In this document: positions 61,794-64,000 of the stretch, one piece after another
Layout: each line of letters starts with the position of its first letter
Numbering within the stretch: the first letter of the stretch is position 1
DNA from: PALSA-612 sp963711315
GTDB lineage: Bacteria > Actinomycetota > Thermoleophilia > Gaiellales > Gaiellaceae
Length of the DNA stretch: 64,000 nucleotides
Direction: 5' to 3'
Assembly (NCBI GenBank): GCA_963711315.1
Contig: CAVQDQ010000003.1
Location: 248,001-312,000 of the forward strand
The notes under the pieces: generated by a model
The model's input: the letters and a program-made list of their open reading frames with translations, nothing else
Told to the model about the DNA's origin: nothing
Database searches by the model: none
Translations under genes and position numbers: made by a program

Positions 61794-63038
61794 CTACTGG
61801 AACGGTTCGAGCAGGCGCTGCGCGACGCTCTCCCATGACCAGCGCTCGACGGCGACGCGCCGTGCGGCGGCTCCCAGCTCCCGTCGCTCCTCAACGGGCA
61901 GCGCCAGCAGATCGTGGAGCTTCTCCTGGAGCTCCACCGAATCGCCCTGCGCGAACGCCGCCAGCTCGCGATGCGCCGAGCCGTACGCCTCCTCCAGGCC
62001 TGCCGCCACCTCCGCCAGGCCCGAGTGCCTGGCGACGATCGGCGGGCAGCCGGCGGCCGCGGCCTCGGCGGCGACCATGCCGAACGCCTCGGGAAAGATC
62101 GACGGCACGACCACCACGTCGGCGAGCGGGATCAGATGGACGAGATGGCGGTGCTCCAGCTGTCCTGTGAACAGCGTTCGGGCGGGCGCCAGTTGCTCGA
62201 GCCGCTCGCGGTAGTCGCCGAAGCCGACGATCACGGCCCTCGCGTCAAGTCCGTGTAGTGCCTCCAGGAGCAGGTGCACGCCCTTGTTGTAGAGGAGCTT
62301 GCCGAAGTAGAGAACGGTCGGCTGCTCCTCTTCGAGGAAGCGCTCGAGGCGCTCCGGGTTGCCATCATCGGGGAGTCGCTCGTTCGCGTTGCCCGGGTTC
62401 GGCGGATCGCGGCGGCACTCGTCGAGCAGATCGACTAGCGCCTCGTCGCGCGGCTGCGGCGTGAATTCTTCGACGTCGACACCCGGCGGCACTTCGTGCA
62501 CGCGTTCGAAGGGGCCAACGACGTCCTCCAGTACCTCCCGGATGTGGTCGGAGCCCACGAAGACGGCCTCTGCCGGCGCCAGCGCCACGCGCGCAGCTTC
62601 GGCCAGCTCGCTACGTCCCCGGATCGAGTACTCGAGCTCGGAGCCGTGCGCCTTGACGGCGAACGGCGCACCGGTCGCTGCTCCGACCGCTCCGCCCGGC
62701 AGCACGTGATTGCAGAACACGAGGTCGGCGGGCAGGCGCTCGCTGATCGCCGCCGCGTTCGCAGCCACGTACTTGGCGAGCTCGGACGGCGTCAGCTCCT
62801 GGAGCAGCCGCGGCTCGAGACCCTCGTACGCGTCGAGCACGAACACCGGCAGCTGCCGGCCGGGGAGCTCCGGACGTACGACCTCGGCGCCTGCCAGATC
62901 GAAGCGCTCGGGCGCGGGCTCCTGGCAGAAGACCGTGACCTCGTGCCCGGCGCGACCCCACGCTCGGGCGATCGCCTGCGTGTAGACGTTCGAGCCGGTG
63001 CCCGAAAGGAGGTACCCATGCCAGAGGAAGATCCGCAT
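61794..63038 (-). CDS. GT4-family glycosyltransferase
   Basis: A 414-residue GT-B enzyme. N-terminal LLSGTGSNVYTQAIARAWGR acts as the G-rich acceptor loop. The C-terminal domain has VLYFGKLLYNKGVHLLLEAL, then VVVPSIFPEAFGMVAAEAAA with the E-x7-E motif and a nearby basic residue. Retaining GT4 enzymes use nucleotide sugars to make glycolipids, polysaccharides or small glycosides such as mycothiol precursors. A ligase-like enzyme follows in the operon, so a small glycoside pathway is possible but unproven. Confidence 0.82.
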   Translation of the reverse strand: MRIFLWHGYLLSGTGSNVYTQAIARAWGRAGHEVTVFCQEPAPERFDLAGAEVVRPELPGRQLPVFVLDAYEGLEPRLLQELTPSELAKYVAANAAAISERLPADLVFCNHVLPGGAVGAATGAPFAVKAHGSELEYSIRGRSELAEAARVALAPAEAVFVGSDHIREVLEDVVGPFERVHEVPPGVDVEEFTPQPRDEALVDLLDECRRDPPNPGNANERLPDDGNPERLERFLEEEQPTVLYFGKLLYNKGVHLLLEALHGLDARAVIVGFGDYRERLEQLAPARTLFTGQLEHRHLVHLIPLADVVVVPSIFPEAFGMVAAEAAAAGCPPIVARHSGLAEVAAGLEEAYGSAHRELAAFAQGDSVELQEKLHDLLALPVEERRELGAAARRVAVERWSWESVAQRLLEPFQ

Positions 63039-63327
63039 GCTGCGAGCTTACGCCCGTCCCGCGGAACGTCCCCCTAAGGAGGGGGCTCGCCGGGGAACCA
63101 TGGGTTCCCCCGCGTTTTCTTCACTCGATCGAAGGAGCATTCTCACCCGCGCAGGTGAGCGCGCGCGGCGGCAAAAGCGCCGACATTCTCACCAGGCAGC
63201 ACGAACCATCGTCCGCCAACCTCGCAGGCAACGGCGGACGCCAGGACTCCTCGTCCGTGGGTCGCAGGCGAGGAGCGCTCAGGCCGGCCGGGAGCCTTTG
63301 CCGCTCCCGGCCGAGCCCCATCGCCGG
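63039..63327. other. Region between rex and the glycosyltransferase gene
   Basis: No gene. Two hairpins are seen: GGGGAACC-ATG-GGTTCCCC (63097-63115 region), followed on the plus strand by a T-rich GCGTTTTCTT, and the rex terminator listed at 63286-63312. Confidence 0.5.
63286..63312 (-). terminator. Terminator after rex
   Basis: A 9-bp stem (GGCCGGGAG/CTCCCGGCC) with a nine-base loop, 16 bases past the rex stop. No T-run, but the stem is strong and well placed. Confidence 0.6.
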
Positions 63328-63948
63328 CTAGGCCAAATGGAAGTACAGGGCGTGGAGCAGCTCGACTGCGGGGTTCGACGTATGCACCTGCACGTCGCTC
63401 GGGACGTCGAGCAACGCCTCGGAGTAGTTGAAGATGATCTTCACGTCCGCGTTCACGAGCTCGTCCGTCGCCTGCTGCGCGGCGTCGGCCGGCACGGCGA
63501 TGACCCCCACGACGATGCTCTTCTCCCGGATGACGCTGTCGAGCGTCGAGGCGTCGAGCACGGTGGCCGAGCCGATGTCCCGGCCGACGAGGTCGGGATC
63601 CTTGTCGAACACGGCGGCGATGTTGATCCCGTGCTCGGCGAAGATCGGCGAGCTTGCGATCGCCTGACCCAGGCGACCGGCACCGACGAGGGCGATGTTG
63701 TGCTGCCCCTGAGTGCGAAGGATCTTGCGAATCTCGGCGAGCAGTCCGTCAACCGAGTAGCCGACACCCCGCTTGCCGAACTTCCCGAAGGCGGAGAGGT
63801 CGCGCCGGATCTGCGTCGCGTTGATGTTCGTGTAGTCGGACATCTCCTGCGAGGAGATGCGCTCCTTGCCCATCTTCTTGGCCTGGGTGAGCACCTGCAG
63901 GTACCGGCTCAGCCGCGCCGCAACACCCACCGTCACGCGATCGGACAC
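63328..63948 (-). CDS. rex: Redox-sensing transcriptional repressor Rex
   Basis: A 206-residue protein: N-terminal winged helix (LSRYLQVLTQAKKMGKERIS, TNINATQIRRDLSAFGKFG) and a Rossmann domain with GAGRLG (residues 89-94) and VFDKDPDLVG. Rex binds DNA when the NADH/NAD+ ratio is low and represses respiratory and fermentative genes. GTG 63948 was chosen because AAGGAGA lies five bases before it; the longer frame from 63978 has no ribosome-binding site. The upstream 50 bases end at the window edge. Confidence 0.9.
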   Translation of the reverse strand: MSDRVTVGVAARLSRYLQVLTQAKKMGKERISSQEMSDYTNINATQIRRDLSAFGKFGKRGVGYSVDGLLAEIRKILRTQGQHNIALVGAGRLGQAIASSPIFAEHGINIAAVFDKDPDLVGRDIGSATVLDASTLDSVIREKSIVVGVIAVPADAAQQATDELVNADVKIIFNYSEALLDVPSDVQVHTSNPAVELLHALYFHLA

Positions 63949-64000
63949 CAGCTCTCCTTGTATCGAGGTTTGTGACACGAGGCGGGCATTCTGCCACTGT

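Noticed and set aside
63097..63115. Plus-strand terminator GGGGAACC-ATG-GGTTCCCC with T-rich tail
   Set aside because: No plus-strand gene precedes it; kept only as a hairpin in the intergenic note.

Overview
The window is high-GC DNA with GTG and TTG starts, many ATGA, GTGA or TGATG gene overlaps and leaderless or weakly Shine-Dalgarno-led genes. Gene content includes Rex, a K+-independent membrane pyrophosphatase, a CeoB/CeoC-type pair, Eis-like acetyltransferases and UgpC/MsmK-type sugar transporters. This points to an actinomycete, most likely in or near class Thermoleophilia (Gaiellales/Solirubrobacterales). That placement is inference from protein style, because no rRNA is present.

Region 1 (1-3.4 kb) is chromosomal flank: a broken vapC toxin gene, an ABM-like protein, a metallo-beta-lactamase-fold hydrolase, and a tRNA-Val(GAC) gene with its terminator. 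Region 2 (3.48-20.57 kb) is a degenerate integrative element. It is bounded by a 45-bp direct repeat of the 5' half of the tRNA gene and has paired TGGCAGCC motifs just inside both ends. It carries remnants of a tyrosine integrase, an intact excisionase-like gene, a TOPRIM protein, HNH and HGG-type zinc proteins, an Mrr-like nuclease-helicase with nine helicase-associated repeats, a HEPN-like protein and an RNase HI. Most of its genes are frameshifted. One intact four-gene cassette of overlapping genes (13.66-15.07 kb) has no recognisable function.

Region 3 (20.6-28.7 kb) is a sugar-utilisation block: GH65 phosphorylase, HAD beta-phosphoglucomutase-like protein, and an ABC importer with a YesL-like membrane protein. 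It is followed by a third fragment of the same tRNA gene, so it may be a second island stacked at this tRNA. Its GH65 and solute-binding protein genes each carry one frameshift.

Region 4 (28.8-64 kb) is apparently stable chromosome. In order it holds two convergent M23-like paralogues; a galactokinase/glucose-galactose ABC operon; a cytidylate-kinase-like gene; two tandem Eis paralogues; a PadR/membrane protein/UvrD-PcrA helicase operon with a clear promoter-operator; a B12-riboswitch-led operon; a VanZ/HAD pair; a PQQ-type sugar dehydrogenase; a five-gene operon of two APC-USP permeases, a small membrane protein and two RCK (TrkA) proteins; a DUF389 protein; a REP-associated transposase; an operon of glycosyltransferase, YbdK-type ligase and HppA; and Rex.

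The most interesting unit is the cobalamin-riboswitch operon at 45.16-50.09 kb. It encodes two exported DUF4430 proteins, an EcfT, a fused double ATPase, an ECF S component and an exported alpha/alpha-toroid protein. DUF4430 and an alpha6/alpha6 toroid are the two domains that make up animal transcobalamin and intrinsic factor. The operon therefore looks like a bacterial transcobalamin-like capture system, split over separate polypeptides and coupled to an ECF importer.
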